Shown: piece after piece, positions 9,301 to 18,963 of the stretch | How positions within the stretch are numbered: position 1 is the first letter of the stretch | Layout: every line of letters begins with the position of its first letter | Origin: an uncultured bacterium | GTDB taxonomy: Bacteria; Hydrogenedentota; Hydrogenedentia; Hydrogenedentales; CAILVY01 | Length of the DNA: 64,000 bases | NCBI GenBank assembly: GCA_937951485.1 | Contig: CALEDJ010000011.1 | Location: forward strand, 1 to 64,000 | Direction of reading: 5' to 3' | Notes under the pieces: model-generated | What the model saw: only the letters and a program-made list of their open reading frames with translations | Database searches by the model: none | Told to the model about the DNA's origin: nothing | Made by a program: the position numbers and the translations under genes

Positions 9301-10698
9301 TCAGACTTCGCCGAGTTCGACTTTGGTGTGCGCCCAGTGTTCGGTGCGGAAGACGGCGAAGGTGAGTGCGAGGCGTGCGGCGTGGCTGATGAAGATGGCC
9401 ATCCAGATTTTCCGGGTGTCGAGGATGCCGAGGGCGAGGAAGCAGGCGCAGATGCCGAGGAGGATGACGATTTGGGTGAAGAACGCGATGTACATGGGGA
9501 TTTTGGTGTAGCCGGCGCCCTGGATGCCGCCGGTGAGGCCGAGGGTGGTCGCGAGCATGACGCCGGAGACGGCGAGGTAGCGGAGCAGGGAGACGCCGTA
9601 GGTGCGGAGCGGCTCGCCGACGGCGTTGAAGAGGCCGAGGAGTTCGGCGGGAAAGACCCAGAACATGACGCCGATGCAGGCGGCCCATCCGGCGCCCATG
9701 CAGGCGGCGACGGCGACGGCGGCCTTGCCGCGCTGGGGTCGGCCCGCGCCGATGTTCTGCCCCATCACGGTGCCCGCGGCAGCGCGCAGGCCGAAGGCGG
9801 TCCAGGCGACCAGCGAGAAGAGTTGGGCGTAGCAGATGGTGTAGGCGGCCTGGGCCGCCGCACTGTGTTCCAGTGTGCCGATGAATTTCAGCAGGAAAAC
9901 GCCGGCGACGTTGAGAAGCACGGCCTGGATGCCGGTCGGAATCCCAATCCGCGCGACCATGCGCAACACCGCGAAGTCGGGGACCAGCGTCAGGCGGTCC
10001 GGGGGCTGAATCAGTCTTCGGCGGCTGATGATAAGCCAGAGTGCAATCCCCACCCCCGCGCAAGGCGCCAGGACTGTCCCGAGAGCAGCGCCGGAAGCCC
10101 CCATCGCAGGGAAGGGTCCGATGCCGATAATCAACACGGCGCTGATGCCCATGTTCAGGAGGGTGCAGATCACGGCGAGTTTGAGCGGGGTGCGCGGGTC
10201 GCCCGACGCCTGAAACGCGCCGGTAATCATAAACATGAGAAAAAGCGGCGCGCCGCAGGAGAAGAGGATGCGCAGATAAGGCAGCGCATGGCGTTGCACC
10301 GGCGGCGCGGCGTGGACGAAATCCAGAAAGCGCGGCGCGGCATAATAGCCCAGCGGCGCAACCACCCCCACGAGTATCAGGATAGAAGACAGAAGGGTCT
10401 GATAAAAAATCCTGTTGATTGTCTCGCGGTCCTGGCGTCCCGCATAGCGCGCAATCATGACATTCATGCCGTGGAACAGCGACGCAATGAAGACCACCAC
10501 GACCAGAAAAACCTGCCAGGCCACCCCGATGGCGGCGTTCGCCGCATTGTCCGGCGACGGGACAAAATGCCCCACAAGGATGTGGTCCACCAGGGCGTGC
10601 GCGCCGTTCACCAAGTTCAGCAAGACCAGCGGCCAGGCCAGTTTCCATACTGACCGAAAAATACTGCCCGACACCAATTCCCTGTCAAATGTCTTCAT
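9301..10698 (-). CDS. MATE family efflux transporter
   Basis: The ATG at 10698 (MKTFDRELVSGSIFRSVWKL) starts a 465-residue protein of normal MATE length. The frame extends further upstream, but that part is not hydrophobic and crosses a likely promoter. About twelve membrane helices are visible. Features typical of MatE domains include PLVLLNLVNGAHALVDHI in the first helix and the internally duplicated layout of two six-helix halves. Such proteins export drugs or metabolites in exchange for Na+ or H+. The substrate is unknown. Confidence 0.9.
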   Translation of the reverse strand: MKTFDRELVSGSIFRSVWKLAWPLVLLNLVNGAHALVDHILVGHFVPSPDNAANAAIGVAWQVFLVVVVFIASLFHGMNVMIARYAGRQDRETINRIFYQTLLSSILILVGVVAPLGYYAAPRFLDFVHAAPPVQRHALPYLRILFSCGAPLFLMFMITGAFQASGDPRTPLKLAVICTLLNMGISAVLIIGIGPFPAMGASGAALGTVLAPCAGVGIALWLIISRRRLIQPPDRLTLVPDFAVLRMVARIGIPTGIQAVLLNVAGVFLLKFIGTLEHSAAAQAAYTICYAQLFSLVAWTAFGLRAAAGTVMGQNIGAGRPQRGKAAVAVAACMGAGWAACIGVMFWVFPAELLGLFNAVGEPLRTYGVSLLRYLAVSGVMLATTLGLTGGIQGAGYTKIPMYIAFFTQIVILLGICACFLALGILDTRKIWMAIFISHAARLALTFAVFRTEHWAHTKVELGEV

Positions 10699-10774
10699 GA
10701 ATACCCCGCCGCCGCAGCGGCGCGCGGCTGCGGCGCAACAGAAACCAAAAATCGCCCGGCCGGGCGCGCGGGAT

Positions 10775-10805
10775 ACTATAGCATCGCGTTCCCCTGAAAT
10801 GACAA
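10775..10805 (-). promoter_or_regulatory. Candidate promoter of the MATE gene
   Basis: Read on the minus strand, an extended -10 (TGC TATAGT, 10775-10783) lies 19 nt from a TTGTCA -35 (10800-10805). Transcription would start near 10768, leaving a 70-nt leader that contains a gcccggccgggc palindrome. Confidence 0.5.
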
Positions 10806-10836
10806 CCGGTCGAGATACAGGCATTTTTGATCCCTG

Positions 10837-10959
10837 TTGCACCGCTCCTGCGGTGCAACGCCCTGTTCCGGCACTCCGCGCCAGGGCCTGCGGAACACGG
10901 GTCCGAAGCGCGGCGCGGGATCGCCGCAGCGGTGCGTGACCCCGCTGGAGCGGTGTCAC
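10837..10959. repeat. Cluster of intergenic palindromes
   Basis: Two hairpins bound this stretch. One is ttgcaccgc/gcggtgcaa (10837-10845 with 10850-10858, perfect 9 bp). The other is gtgaccccgct/agcggtgtcac (10936-10946 with 10949-10959, one mismatch). No T-run follows either arm, so they look like dispersed palindromic repeats rather than terminators. Confidence 0.7.
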
Positions 10960-10970
10960 GAGGCAGTGGT

Positions 10971-11026
10971 CAAACCGATTGATCTGATCAAACCGATTGG
11001 ACCGATCGGTCGGATGCTCCTACCCG
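10971..11026. repeat. Degenerate 9-bp repeats (ccgat type)
   Basis: The stretch reads as successive nonamers, for example ccgattgat, ctgatcaaa, ccgattgga, ccgatcggt. It belongs to a class of period-9 intergenic arrays that recurs through the window. Confidence 0.65.
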
Positions 11027-11091
11027 ATATCTCGGGCTGACAAGCCAATTTTTGGCCTCTTTCGCCGGCTTTCAGGGGCGTTTCAACGCCG

Positions 11092-11120
11092 TTGACATCC
11101 AGCCGGCATCAACATATAAT
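11092..11120 (+). promoter_or_regulatory. Consensus sigma-70 promoter
   Basis: TTGACA at 11092-11097 and TATAAT at 11115-11120 are separated by exactly 17 bp, an ideal housekeeping promoter. Transcription should begin near 11127, at the base of the structured RNA described next. Confidence 0.88.
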
Positions 11121-11126
11121 AAGCCC

Positions 11127-11350
11127 GACAGTTAAGGTTCTTACCCGGCAATAGGTTGGGGAAGTGCAAGGACTTAGGTCGGATGCTCAACACACGCCCC
11201 CGAATAAGGGCGATATCGGATAGTATCGGCATGTGTAACGCTGAAACGAAAGGCGCAAACCCCCTTCGGAATTGCGACGCTTTATATTCGATGTGTTAGT
11301 CGTGTGTTAGTCGTCTGTTCCATCCTTCCCCATGCGGCGCCTCTGTCGGG
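11127..11350 (+). ncRNA. ssrS: Probable 6S RNA
   Basis: The transcript expected from the consensus promoter folds into a long interrupted rod. Its closing helix is cccgacag/ctgtcggg (11124-11131 with 11343-11350). Next come an internal bubble, tggggaag/cttcccca (11157-11164 with 11325-11332), another bubble, and aacacacg/cgtgtgtt (11189-11196 with 11301-11308). Small inner hairpins include gccc/gggc (11196-11211). A bubble inside a long rod is the 6S design, and the 3' part tgcggcgcctctgtcgg resembles the E. coli 6S 3' end. 6S genes next to rny occur in other bacteria (from memory). At about 224 nt it is somewhat long. The alternative is a structured rny leader. Confidence 0.6.
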
Positions 11351-11389
11351 ATAAGTGCATAAAATCCCATAGGGATGGAGGTACGATGC

Positions 11390-12955
11390 ATGTTATCTTG
11401 GCCACTGGTCCTCGTGGGGATCGTGGCGGCATTTCTCTTGGGCGGAATTCTCACCTTTGTTGTCATTCACATTCGAGTCAACAATATGGTGGGGCGCGCA
11501 AAGCGCGACTGCGCCCAGGCATTATCCGATGCGGAACGAGAAGCCGCCACCCTTATCAAGGACGCAAAAACACATATCAAAGAACTGGAAATTGATCTTC
11601 GCGCCAAATTGGAACAGGAAGGCCGTGAACTTCGGCGTGAGATTGCGGCGACCGAAAAACGGATTCTAGCCAAAGAGGAGACACTGGACAAACGGGCGCA
11701 GGCCTTGGACAAGTCCGCCTTGGAGTTGAACACGCAGGAGCGGGAATTGGTAAGGCGGGAGAAGGCGCTGGACAAGGAGCGGGACCGTATCGCCGCGATT
11801 CAGGCGGAGCAGACCCGGAAACTGGAAGCGATTGCCGGCCTGACGGCGGAACAGGCCCGCAAGGAACTGTTTCTCCAGTTGGAGAACGAAGTGAAACGGG
11901 ATTGTGCTCTGCAATTGAAACGCGCCGAAGAGGAATTGCGGGAGGCTTCGGAAAAGAAAGCCAAATGGATTATCGGAGAGGCGATTCAGCGGTGCGCGGC
12001 GGACCACGTCGCCGAGACCACCGTGTCCGTGGTGAATTTGCCCAACGACGACATGAAGGGCCGGATTATCGGGCGCGAAGGGCGGAACATCCGCGCACTG
12101 GAGAATGCCACCGGAGTCAATGTGATTATTGACGATACGCCTGAGGCAGTGATCCTCTCCGGTTTTGATCCGATTCGGCGCCAAGTGGCGCGGCTTTCGC
12201 TGGAACGGCTGATTCAGGACGGGCGCATCCATCCCGCGCGCATCGAAGAGATGGTCGAAAAAGTGTCCGAGGAAATGACCCAGACCATCAAAGAGCGAGG
12301 TGAACAGGCCTGCCTGGAGGCGGATGTCCACGGTCTGCACCCGGAACTCGTCAAGTTGTTGGGACGGCTGAGTTTCCGCACGTCCTACGGACAGAACGTG
12401 CTGCAACACTCCCTGGAAGTGAGCCACCTCTGTGCGGTCATGGCCTCGGAACTTGGGGTCAATGTGCAGGAAGCCCGCCGGGCCGGCCTGATCCATGACG
12501 TGGGCAAGGCGCTCACCCATGAGGTGGAAGGGTCGCATGCGGTGCTCGGCCATGATCTGACCAAGCGCTACGGCGAAAACGATACGATTGCCAACGCGGT
12601 CGGCGCGCACCACGGCGAAATGCCCATGAACAGCCTGATCGCCGTGTTGGTGCAGGCGGCGGATGCGCTGTCGGCGGCGCGCCCCGGCGCGCGCAGCGAA
12701 ACGCTGCAGAACTACATCAAGCGTCTGGAACAATTGGAGAAGGTGGCGGACGAGTTTCCGGGCGTCGAAAAAGCCTATGCCATTCAGGCGGGCCGCGAAG
12801 TGCGCGTCGTGGTGGAACCGGATCGTATCAGCGATGGCGAGGCCTATCAATTGGCCCGCGATGTCGCACGGAAGATCGAAGCGGAATTGACCTATCCCGG
12901 CCAGATCCGGGTTACCGTGGTGCGTGAAACCCGCGCGGTGGAAATGGCGAAGTAG
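11390..12955 (+). CDS. rny: Ribonuclease Y
   Basis: The ATG at 11390 has a clean ggaggt 7 nt upstream; an earlier in-frame ATG at 11375 lies before that site. The product is 521 residues, the usual RNase Y length. It has an N-terminal membrane helix ([20 protein letters not shown]), a coiled coil to about residue 190, a KH domain ([15 protein letters not shown]) and an HD domain with His369-Asp370 in [10 protein letters not shown]. RNase Y is a membrane-tethered endonuclease that starts mRNA decay. The ymdB-like gene follows, a common neighbour. Confidence 0.97.
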   Translation: MLSWPLVLVGIVAAFLLGGILTFVVIHIRVNNMVGRAKRDCAQALSDAEREAATLIKDAKTHIKELEIDLRAKLEQEGRELRREIAATEKRILAKEETLDKRAQALDKSALELNTQERELVRREKALDKERDRIAAIQAEQTRKLEAIAGLTAEQARKELFLQLENEVKRDCALQLKRAEEELREASEKKAKWIIGEAIQRCAADHVAETTVSVVNLPNDDMKGRIIGREGRNIRALENATGVNVIIDDTPEAVILSGFDPIRRQVARLSLERLIQDGRIHPARIEEMVEKVSEEMTQTIKERGEQACLEADVHGLHPELVKLLGRLSFRTSYGQNVLQHSLEVSHLCAVMASELGVNVQEARRAGLIHDVGKALTHEVEGSHAVLGHDLTKRYGENDTIANAVGAHHGEMPMNSLIAVLVQAADALSAARPGARSETLQNYIKRLEQLEKVADEFPGVEKAYAIQAGREVRVVVEPDRISDGEAYQLARDVARKIEAELTYPGQIRVTVVRETRAVEMAK

Positions 12956-13009
12956 CCGTCGGACAATACCGGGAATCCGGCTGTCATCGGGGTGGATTTC
13001 CGCCCAAGT

Positions 13010-13129
13010 ATGGACGAAATGAAGAGAATGGACCACATGGACGGGAAGGAAAGGGGAAGGTTGGCAGCCAACCAATAACCCCTTGCGCACCACCGCTCAT
13101 GACGTCCATATCGTCCATTGTATCCATAG
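13010..13129. repeat. Paired 9-bp repeats (atggac block, gtccat block)
   Basis: Units of the type atggacNNN run from 13010 to 13054 (five units). Units of the type (c)gtccatNN run from 13103 to 13129 (three units). The core of the second block is the reverse complement of the first, so the two can form an imperfect stem. Between them lies a short hairpin ggttggc/gccaacc. The rest of 12956-13198 shows no gene. Confidence 0.75.
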
Positions 13130-13198
13130 GGTTCTGCAGCGACCACAGCCCGTGAATCATCACCATCCATGGCATGCGGGGCAAGCGGAAGGGGAGGT

Positions 13199-13981
13199 AT
13201 GAGAATCCTGTATATCGGCGATATTGTCGGGAGGCCGGGCCGGCACTGTGTGGCCCGGCAACTGCCGCGTCTGCGCGAGGAAAACGGAGTTGACTTTGTC
13301 ATCGCGAATGCGGAAAATGCGGCGGGCGGCATGGGCGCCACGCCGGAATCGCTGCGGGAATTGCAGGCACTGGGTATTCACGCGTTCACGATGGGGAATC
13401 ATATCTGGCGCAAGGACGAACTGATTTCCGCGCTGGATGCGCTTCCCGACGTGGTGCGGCCGGCCAATTATCCCGCAGGCGCGCCGGGGCGCGGCACGGC
13501 GCTGGTAACACTGCCCGACGGACGCGTCGTCGGCGTGCTGAATCTGCTGGGGCGGGTCTTCATGGCGCCGTTGGATTGTCCCTTCGCCGCAGCGGACCGG
13601 GAAATCGCCGCGCTGCGCGCGCATACACCTGTCATTGTGACGGATATGCATGCGGAGGCCACCTCTGAAAAGGTGGCGATGGGATGGCATCTTGACGGAC
13701 GCTGCACGGCGGTGGTGGGCAGCCACACCCATGTGCAAACCGCCGACGAGTGGGTGTTGCCGCAAGGGACGGCGTACATTTCGGATGTCGGCATGTGCGG
13801 TCCGATGTATTCCGTGATCGGCGTGCGCAGTGACCGGGTGCTGGAACGGTTCCGCACCGGAATGCCCAGGAAATTTGAGGTCGCCAAAGGGCCGGCCATT
13901 TTCTGCGCCGTGCTGATTGACGCCGACGAGGCGACAGGCAAGGCGCGTGAAATCCGGCGCATTCTGATTCGAGACGCATGA
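13199..13981 (+). CDS. ymdB: TIGR00282/YmdB-type metallophosphoesterase
   Basis: The ATG at 13199 gives the canonical N terminus MRILYIGDIVGRPGR; the longer frame from 13169 adds ten unrelated residues. The 260-residue length is standard. Metal-binding motifs of the family are all present: GDIVG, NAENAAGG, GNHIWR, DMHAEATSEK and GSHTHVQTAD. YmdB-type enzymes hydrolyse cyclic nucleotides such as 2',3'-cAMP in vitro and affect RNase Y-dependent regulation in Bacillus. Its place directly after rny fits that partnership. Confidence 0.95.
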   Translation: MRILYIGDIVGRPGRHCVARQLPRLREENGVDFVIANAENAAGGMGATPESLRELQALGIHAFTMGNHIWRKDELISALDALPDVVRPANYPAGAPGRGTALVTLPDGRVVGVLNLLGRVFMAPLDCPFAAADREIAALRAHTPVIVTDMHAEATSEKVAMGWHLDGRCTAVVGSHTHVQTADEWVLPQGTAYISDVGMCGPMYSVIGVRSDRVLERFRTGMPRKFEVAKGPAIFCAVLIDADEATGKAREIRRILIRDA

Positions 13982-14024
13982 ACATCGCGCCGGGCGCGAC
14001 GAGGCAATAAAGACATATCGCGGC

Positions 14025-17000
14025 ATGTACTTCAAGCAGATAGAACTTTTCGGGTTCAAATCCTTCGCGGATCGCACCCAACTTGCGCTGGACCCCGGGA
14101 TTACGGCAATCGTCGGGCCGAACGGCTGTGGCAAAAGCAACATCCTTGATGCGTTGCGCTGGGCGCTGGGCGAGCAAAGCGCCAAGGCCCTGCGCGGCGC
14201 CCACATGCAGGATGTCATCTTCAACGGCAGCGAACACCGTCCGGCCATGGGCATGGCGGAGGTCACGCTGGTTTTTGACAACGCCGATTCCGCACTGCCG
14301 GTGGATTATTCGGAGGTGCAGGTGTCGCGGCGTGTTTATCGTTCCGGCGAAAGCGAATATCTGTTGAACAAAACCCCCTGCCGCCTGCGCGATATCCAGG
14401 AATTGTTCATGGACACCGGCATCGGCACCAACGCCTATTCGTTGATCGGGCAGGGAAAAATTGACCTGGTGCTGAGTTCCAAACCCGAAGACCGACGTTT
14501 TCTCTTTGAAGAGGCGGCAGGCATCATCAAGTACAAGAACCGCAAGCGGGTCGCCATGCGCAAACTGGAGTCCGCCGACCAGAACCTGCTTCGACTCGGT
14601 GATATTATCGCGGAAGTCCAGCGACAGATGCGGTCGCTCAAGCGACAGGTAAATGCGGCCATCCGGCATCGTGAACTGACCGCTGCGCTGCGCGAACTGG
14701 AAATCCGCAACACCTGGCTGCGCTTCAACGAACTGAGCGGTCAAATCGCCGACCTGAAGATCCGCTTCGAGAAAGCCCGGAATACCTACGAGAGAAGCGC
14801 GGCGCAGGTCAGCCGCCTCGAAGCGGAGGAAGAAGCGTTGAACCTGCGCCGTATCGAGATCGAACGCGTGCTGACAGCCCGGCGCGAAAGCGCATACCAG
14901 GTGGACTCCGAAATGGAGAAGATCGAGGGACAAGTGGCATTGCTGCGCCAGGAAATTGAATTTTCCCGGCAACAGCAGGAGCAGGCGGCGCGCGAGGCGG
15001 AAGAATTCCGTGAGCGCGCCCGGAGCCTTCTCGAAGCCCAGGGGCTGACAGGCGAACAGAGCGCCGCGCTGGCCGCAAAGGTCGCCGCCGTGCGTGATGC
15101 GTTGACTGCGCGGCAGGAGGATTTCAACCGGGCCGCGCAGGCGGTCAGCACGGCGGATGCCGCGCTCGACGCAGCGCGCACGCGCGCGATGGAGACGGTC
15201 GCCGACCGCAACCGCGCCCAGACGGCATTGGAAACCATCGGGGTCGGCATCGCGAACCTCGATGCGCAACTGCAACAGATTGATGAACGCAAAGCCGCGC
15301 TGAATGCGCGGCATGAGGAAGTGGCCGCCCTGCTCGCAAGCGCACAGGAGGAATACGCCAAGGTCGAGGCCCGTCTTGCTCAGACCGTGGAAGCGCGGCA
15401 GGCCGCGCAGCAACAGCGCGCCGAAGCGGCGGACGCCATGCAGCGCCTCAACGAGGAATGGCAGGAACTGCGGGAAAAGCGCAGCAGTCTGGAGGCGCGA
15501 CTGAACTCTTTGCGCGAATTGCGCGACAGTTATGAGGGCTTTGCCGCAGGCGTGCGCGCTGTGATGTCGGCCAAGCAGCAGCAAGTCGCCGACATGGAAG
15601 GCATTATCGGCCCCATCGGCGATCTGATTGCGACGGAAAAGAACTTTGAGCAGGCCATCGAAGCGGCGCTGGGCGGCAACATCAACAATGTCGTGGTGGA
15701 ACAGGCCGAAGCCGCGAAGGCGGCCATCAACTTCCTCAAACAGAATCAGGCCGGTCGTGTGACGTTTCTGCCGCTGGACACGATCCGATCCAGCGCGCAC
15801 GATGACAGCGACGCGGTCAGCGGCATGATGGGCGTCGTCGGCAAGGCCATTGACTATGTCCAGTGCGAAGCGCGCATCCTTCCCGCGCTGCAATACCTGC
15901 TGTACAACACCGTCATCGTGGAGACGATTGATGATGCCATCCGAATCGCCCGCAGCGACCGCCGCTATCCGCGCCTGGTGACCCTCGAAGGCGAGGTGGT
16001 CACTGCCGCCGGCGCATTCACCGGCGGACGGACCAGGCATGAAAGCCGGGGACTGATCGGACGCAGCGCGGAAATCGAGGAATTGGAGGGACGCGTGGCG
16101 GAGACCGCGGAACATATCGCGGCTATCGGCGATGAAGGACAGAAGATCACTGAGCGCATCGGGCAATGCGCCGCCGCCATCAAGGCTGAGGAGGAAAAGG
16201 AACAGACCGCCCGCACCGACATGAATGAAGCAGAAGTGCGCATCGCGCGGCTCACAACGGAACTGGAAAGCCTTGCGCAATCCGTCCGCGAATCGGCGGA
16301 ACGCCGCGATGCCCTGTTGGAGCAACGGCGGGAACTGGAGACGCGGCGGCAAAACGTGCAGGAAAAAGCGGCTACCACTGCGGGCGATGACGAGATGGTC
16401 CAGCGGGAAATCGAAGCGGCGCAGGAGGCGGCTGCCGAAGCGCGCGCAGCGCTTTCCTCTGCTTCGGATGCGCTGACCGAACTGCGCGTCGAACTGGTCT
16501 CATTGACCCAAAGTCTTGAGGAAACGGAACGCAACAAGGCGCGAGAACAGCGCGAGCATGAGGAGGCCCTCCGGGAGGCGGTGCGTCGCGAAGAGCAGGT
16601 CGAAGCGCTACAACGCCGCGCAAAGGAACTGGAAGCGCAGACAGCGGAAAAACTGGAGCGCGCCAAGGCCCTGTCTGAATCCAAGGATGACGCGCATCAC
16701 AACGTTTTGGAAGCGCAGCAGCAGCAACAGCAGGTCTTGGGCGAAATCGAGCAACTGGGCAGAAAACTCAAGGAAATCCGCGCCAAAAACGCCGCCGACC
16801 AGAAGGAAGTGCATGCCCTGGAACTGGAATTGTCGCACAAAGAGGATCAAGTGGCGTTTTTTCAGGAACGCATCGCCGCCGAATATGGGCTGGCCCTCGC
16901 GTCGCTCACCGAACAGGAGGTCGGCTCCGACGACTACGACGAAAACGAACGGGAACATCTTGTTGAGGAATATCGGAAGCAACTGCAACGCATGGGCGTG

Positions 17001-17612
17001 GTCAATCTCATGGCCATCGAAGAATATGAAGCGCTCGAAAAGCGCTGCAAGTTCCTTGTGGCCCAGGATGAGGACCTGCGCAAAGCCCGCGATATTCTGC
17101 TTTCGGTCATTGCCCGCATTGACGGCACCATCAAAGACATGTTTCTTGACACCTTCCGCACCATTGAAGAAAATTTCAAGCACTATTTCCGGCAACTCTT
17201 CAACGGGGGCCAGGCGCGCATTTATCTGCTGGACGCCGATGATCCCCTGGAAAGCGGCATCGAGATCGAAGCGCGCCCGCCGGGCAAGAAGCCACAGGCC
17301 ATTTCGCTGTTGTCCGGCGGCGAACAGGCCCTGACGGCAATCGCCCTCCTTTTCGGCATTTTCGGCGCGAAACCCAGCCCGTTCTGCGTGCTTGACGAAG
17401 TGGATGCGCCGCTTGACGACGCGAACATCGGCCGTTTCCTCTCCGTGGTCGAGGAATTCGCCGCCAAGAGCCAATTCATCATCATTACACACAACAAACA
17501 GACCATGTCGCAGGCGACGGCGCTCTTCGGTGTAACCCAGCAGGAACGGGGCGTCTCGCAGATTGTTTCCGTGCGCATCGAAGATGTCAAGGAAACCGCA
17601 GGCGTTTCATGA
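14025..17612 (+). CDS. smc: Chromosome segregation protein SMC
   Basis: The product is a full-length SMC of 1195 residues. The N-terminal ATPase half has Walker A GPNGCGKS at residues 31-38. Long coiled coils flank a hinge at roughly 500-650 (GFAAGVRAVMS, EGIIGPIGDL). The C-terminal half has the ABC signature LLSGGEQ at 1095-1101 and Walker B FCVLDE ending at Glu1125. SMC forms the condensin ring with ScpA and ScpB, whose genes are not here. The next gene overlaps its stop by 4 nt. Confidence 0.98.
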   Translation: MYFKQIELFGFKSFADRTQLALDPGITAIVGPNGCGKSNILDALRWALGEQSAKALRGAHMQDVIFNGSEHRPAMGMAEVTLVFDNADSALPVDYSEVQVSRRVYRSGESEYLLNKTPCRLRDIQELFMDTGIGTNAYSLIGQGKIDLVLSSKPEDRRFLFEEAAGIIKYKNRKRVAMRKLESADQNLLRLGDIIAEVQRQMRSLKRQVNAAIRHRELTAALRELEIRNTWLRFNELSGQIADLKIRFEKARNTYERSAAQVSRLEAEEEALNLRRIEIERVLTARRESAYQVDSEMEKIEGQVALLRQEIEFSRQQQEQAAREAEEFRERARSLLEAQGLTGEQSAALAAKVAAVRDALTARQEDFNRAAQAVSTADAALDAARTRAMETVADRNRAQTALETIGVGIANLDAQLQQIDERKAALNARHEEVAALLASAQEEYAKVEARLAQTVEARQAAQQQRAEAADAMQRLNEEWQELREKRSSLEARLNSLRELRDSYEGFAAGVRAVMSAKQQQVADMEGIIGPIGDLIATEKNFEQAIEAALGGNINNVVVEQAEAAKAAINFLKQNQAGRVTFLPLDTIRSSAHDDSDAVSGMMGVVGKAIDYVQCEARILPALQYLLYNTVIVETIDDAIRIARSDRRYPRLVTLEGEVVTAAGAFTGGRTRHESRGLIGRSAEIEELEGRVAETAEHIAAIGDEGQKITERIGQCAAAIKAEEEKEQTARTDMNEAEVRIARLTTELESLAQSVRESAERRDALLEQRRELETRRQNVQEKAATTAGDDEMVQREIEAAQEAAAEARAALSSASDALTELRVELVSLTQSLEETERNKAREQREHEEALREAVRREEQVEALQRRAKELEAQTAEKLERAKALSESKDDAHHNVLEAQQQQQQVLGEIEQLGRKLKEIRAKNAADQKEVHALELELSHKEDQVAFFQERIAAEYGLALASLTEQEVGSDDYDENEREHLVEEYRKQLQRMGVVNLMAIEEYEALEKRCKFLVAQDEDLRKARDILLSVIARIDGTIKDMFLDTFRTIEENFKHYFRQLFNGGQARIYLLDADDPLESGIEIEARPPGKKPQAISLLSGGEQALTAIALLFGIFGAKPSPFCVLDEVDAPLDDANIGRFLSVVEEFAAKSQFIIITHNKQTMSQATALFGVTQQERGVSQIVSVRIEDVKETAGVS

Positions 17613-18745
17613 GGGTGCTGCACCTATTCAGCAACAGCAAATGGACCGGACCCGCCGAACCCGCGCTGAATCTCTGCGTGGCCCTGCGGACACGGGGGGT
17701 GCAGGCCGATTTCGCGTGCGCCCCCGGTTCCGAGTCCGTCATCAACAAGGTGGTGGAAACGGCGCGTGATCGCGGGATGGAGCCGATCCTGCGTTTTCAT
17801 CTTTCCAAGCACCGCAATCCCCTCTGGAACGCGTTGGACCGTATCGCCTTGCGCGCATTCCTGAATACGAACACATACGACCTCATCCATTGTCATCTGG
17901 ACAACGACCACCGCATCGCCGCCGGTATCGCCGCCCGCTGCGGCATCCCGCTGGTGCGGTCCAGTTACGAAGGACTGGGCTTTCCTGCGGGACGGGGCCG
18001 CCGGCGCCTCCTGCAGCGCGCCGCCGCCATCATCGAGCCGTCGCGCTGCGCGCTTGAACATGACGCGGCCACTTTCGGCATACCCCCCGACCGCCTGCAC
18101 CTCGTGCCGGGAGCGGTGGACACCGTCCGCTTTGACCCCCGCCGGGAAACCCCCGACGCGCGGCGCTGGCTGCGCCTGCCGACCGATGCCTTCGTCATAG
18201 GCATCGTCGCCCGCATGCAGCCACATCGGCATTACGAGGACCTTTTCGCCGCATTCCGCCGCCTGCTGGACAGCGCGCCGCAGGCGCATCTGGTCGTGGT
18301 AGGCCGGGGGTCCAAACAGGACCGCGTGGGGTGGCGTCCGGTGCGGGAACTGGGCATCGAGAAACATGTGCATTTCCCAGGCTTCATAGACGGCGAGAAC
18401 TATGTCGGCATGTTGCGCGCATTTGATGTCGGCGTTTTTCTCGTGCCGGGCAGCGATGGCACCTGCCGCGCCGCGCGCGAAATCATGGCAATGGGCAAGC
18501 CGATGGTGGTGGCGAGTCGCGGCATGCTCCCGGAAATTGTTACCCACGATGAAAATGGACTGATCTTTGATGGGTCGGCCGCTGCGCTGCATGACTGTCT
18601 GTTGCGTCTCATGCAGGACCGCGCACGTCGGATGGAGATGGGCCGTGCCGCGCGTCGGACCGCCGAGACGCGCTACTCGCTGGAAATGCAGAGCCGGAGC
18701 GTATTGATGATTTATGAGCAGGTGCTGCGCTACCCACGACGGTGA
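17609..18745 (+). CDS. GT4-type glycosyltransferase
   Basis: The start overlaps the smc stop as ATGA, which suggests translational coupling. The 378-residue protein has a GT-B layout. Its N terminus, MRVLHLFSNSKWTGPAEPAL, is typical of family 4, followed by LVRSSYEGLGFPAGRGRRR and the nucleotide-sugar domain GIVARMQPHRHYEDLFAAF. The usual E-x7-E motif is altered: VPGSDGTCRAAREIMAMGKP has Asp where the first Glu is common. It probably transfers a hexose in envelope or lipid glycan synthesis. Acceptor and donor are unknown. Confidence 0.85.
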   Translation: MRVLHLFSNSKWTGPAEPALNLCVALRTRGVQADFACAPGSESVINKVVETARDRGMEPILRFHLSKHRNPLWNALDRIALRAFLNTNTYDLIHCHLDNDHRIAAGIAARCGIPLVRSSYEGLGFPAGRGRRRLLQRAAAIIEPSRCALEHDAATFGIPPDRLHLVPGAVDTVRFDPRRETPDARRWLRLPTDAFVIGIVARMQPHRHYEDLFAAFRRLLDSAPQAHLVVVGRGSKQDRVGWRPVRELGIEKHVHFPGFIDGENYVGMLRAFDVGVFLVPGSDGTCRAAREIMAMGKPMVVASRGMLPEIVTHDENGLIFDGSAAALHDCLLRLMQDRARRMEMGRAARRTAETRYSLEMQSRSVLMIYEQVLRYPRR

Positions 18746-18752
18746 GGGCCGC

Positions 18753-18942
18753 AAAGACAGCAAGGACAAAAAGGACAGCGAGAACGACAAGGACAAGAAG
18801 GGACCGTTCTGTAGTATTGTGTTCTTATGGGGCGGGCGCATCAATGCGAAGTCCGGCATTTCTCTTCGCCGGCTTCCCTTTTTGTCCCGTCCGCCCCGTC
18901 CGCCCCGTCCGCCCTGTCCGACCGCTCCGACCCATCCGACAG
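18753..18942. repeat. Paired 9-bp repeats (aaggac block, gtccgc block)
   Basis: Five nonamers of type aaggacNNN occupy 18753-18797. After a spacer of about 90 bp, six nonamers of type gtccgcccc occupy 18889-18942. Both blocks hold strict 9-bp spacing while the variable bases drift. They fill nearly all of the space between the convergent glycosyltransferase and homocysteine methyltransferase genes. Confidence 0.85.
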
Positions 18943-18963
18943 ATAACGGCGCGCCCGCCCGAC

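Noticed and set aside
8858-10648. 596-codon open frame across the MATE and GH42-like genes in another frame
   Set aside because: Overlaps two recognisable genes and consists of Arg/Gly/Ala-rich out-of-frame translation.
11127-11350. Cobalamin riboswitch, SRP RNA, RNase P RNA or tmRNA
   Set aside because: The hallmark motifs of those RNAs are absent; the rod-and-bubble shape fits 6S better.
13632-16352. 906-codon open frame antisense to smc and the YmdB gene
   Set aside because: It is the GC-rich shadow of strongly conserved coding sequence on the other strand and matches no family.
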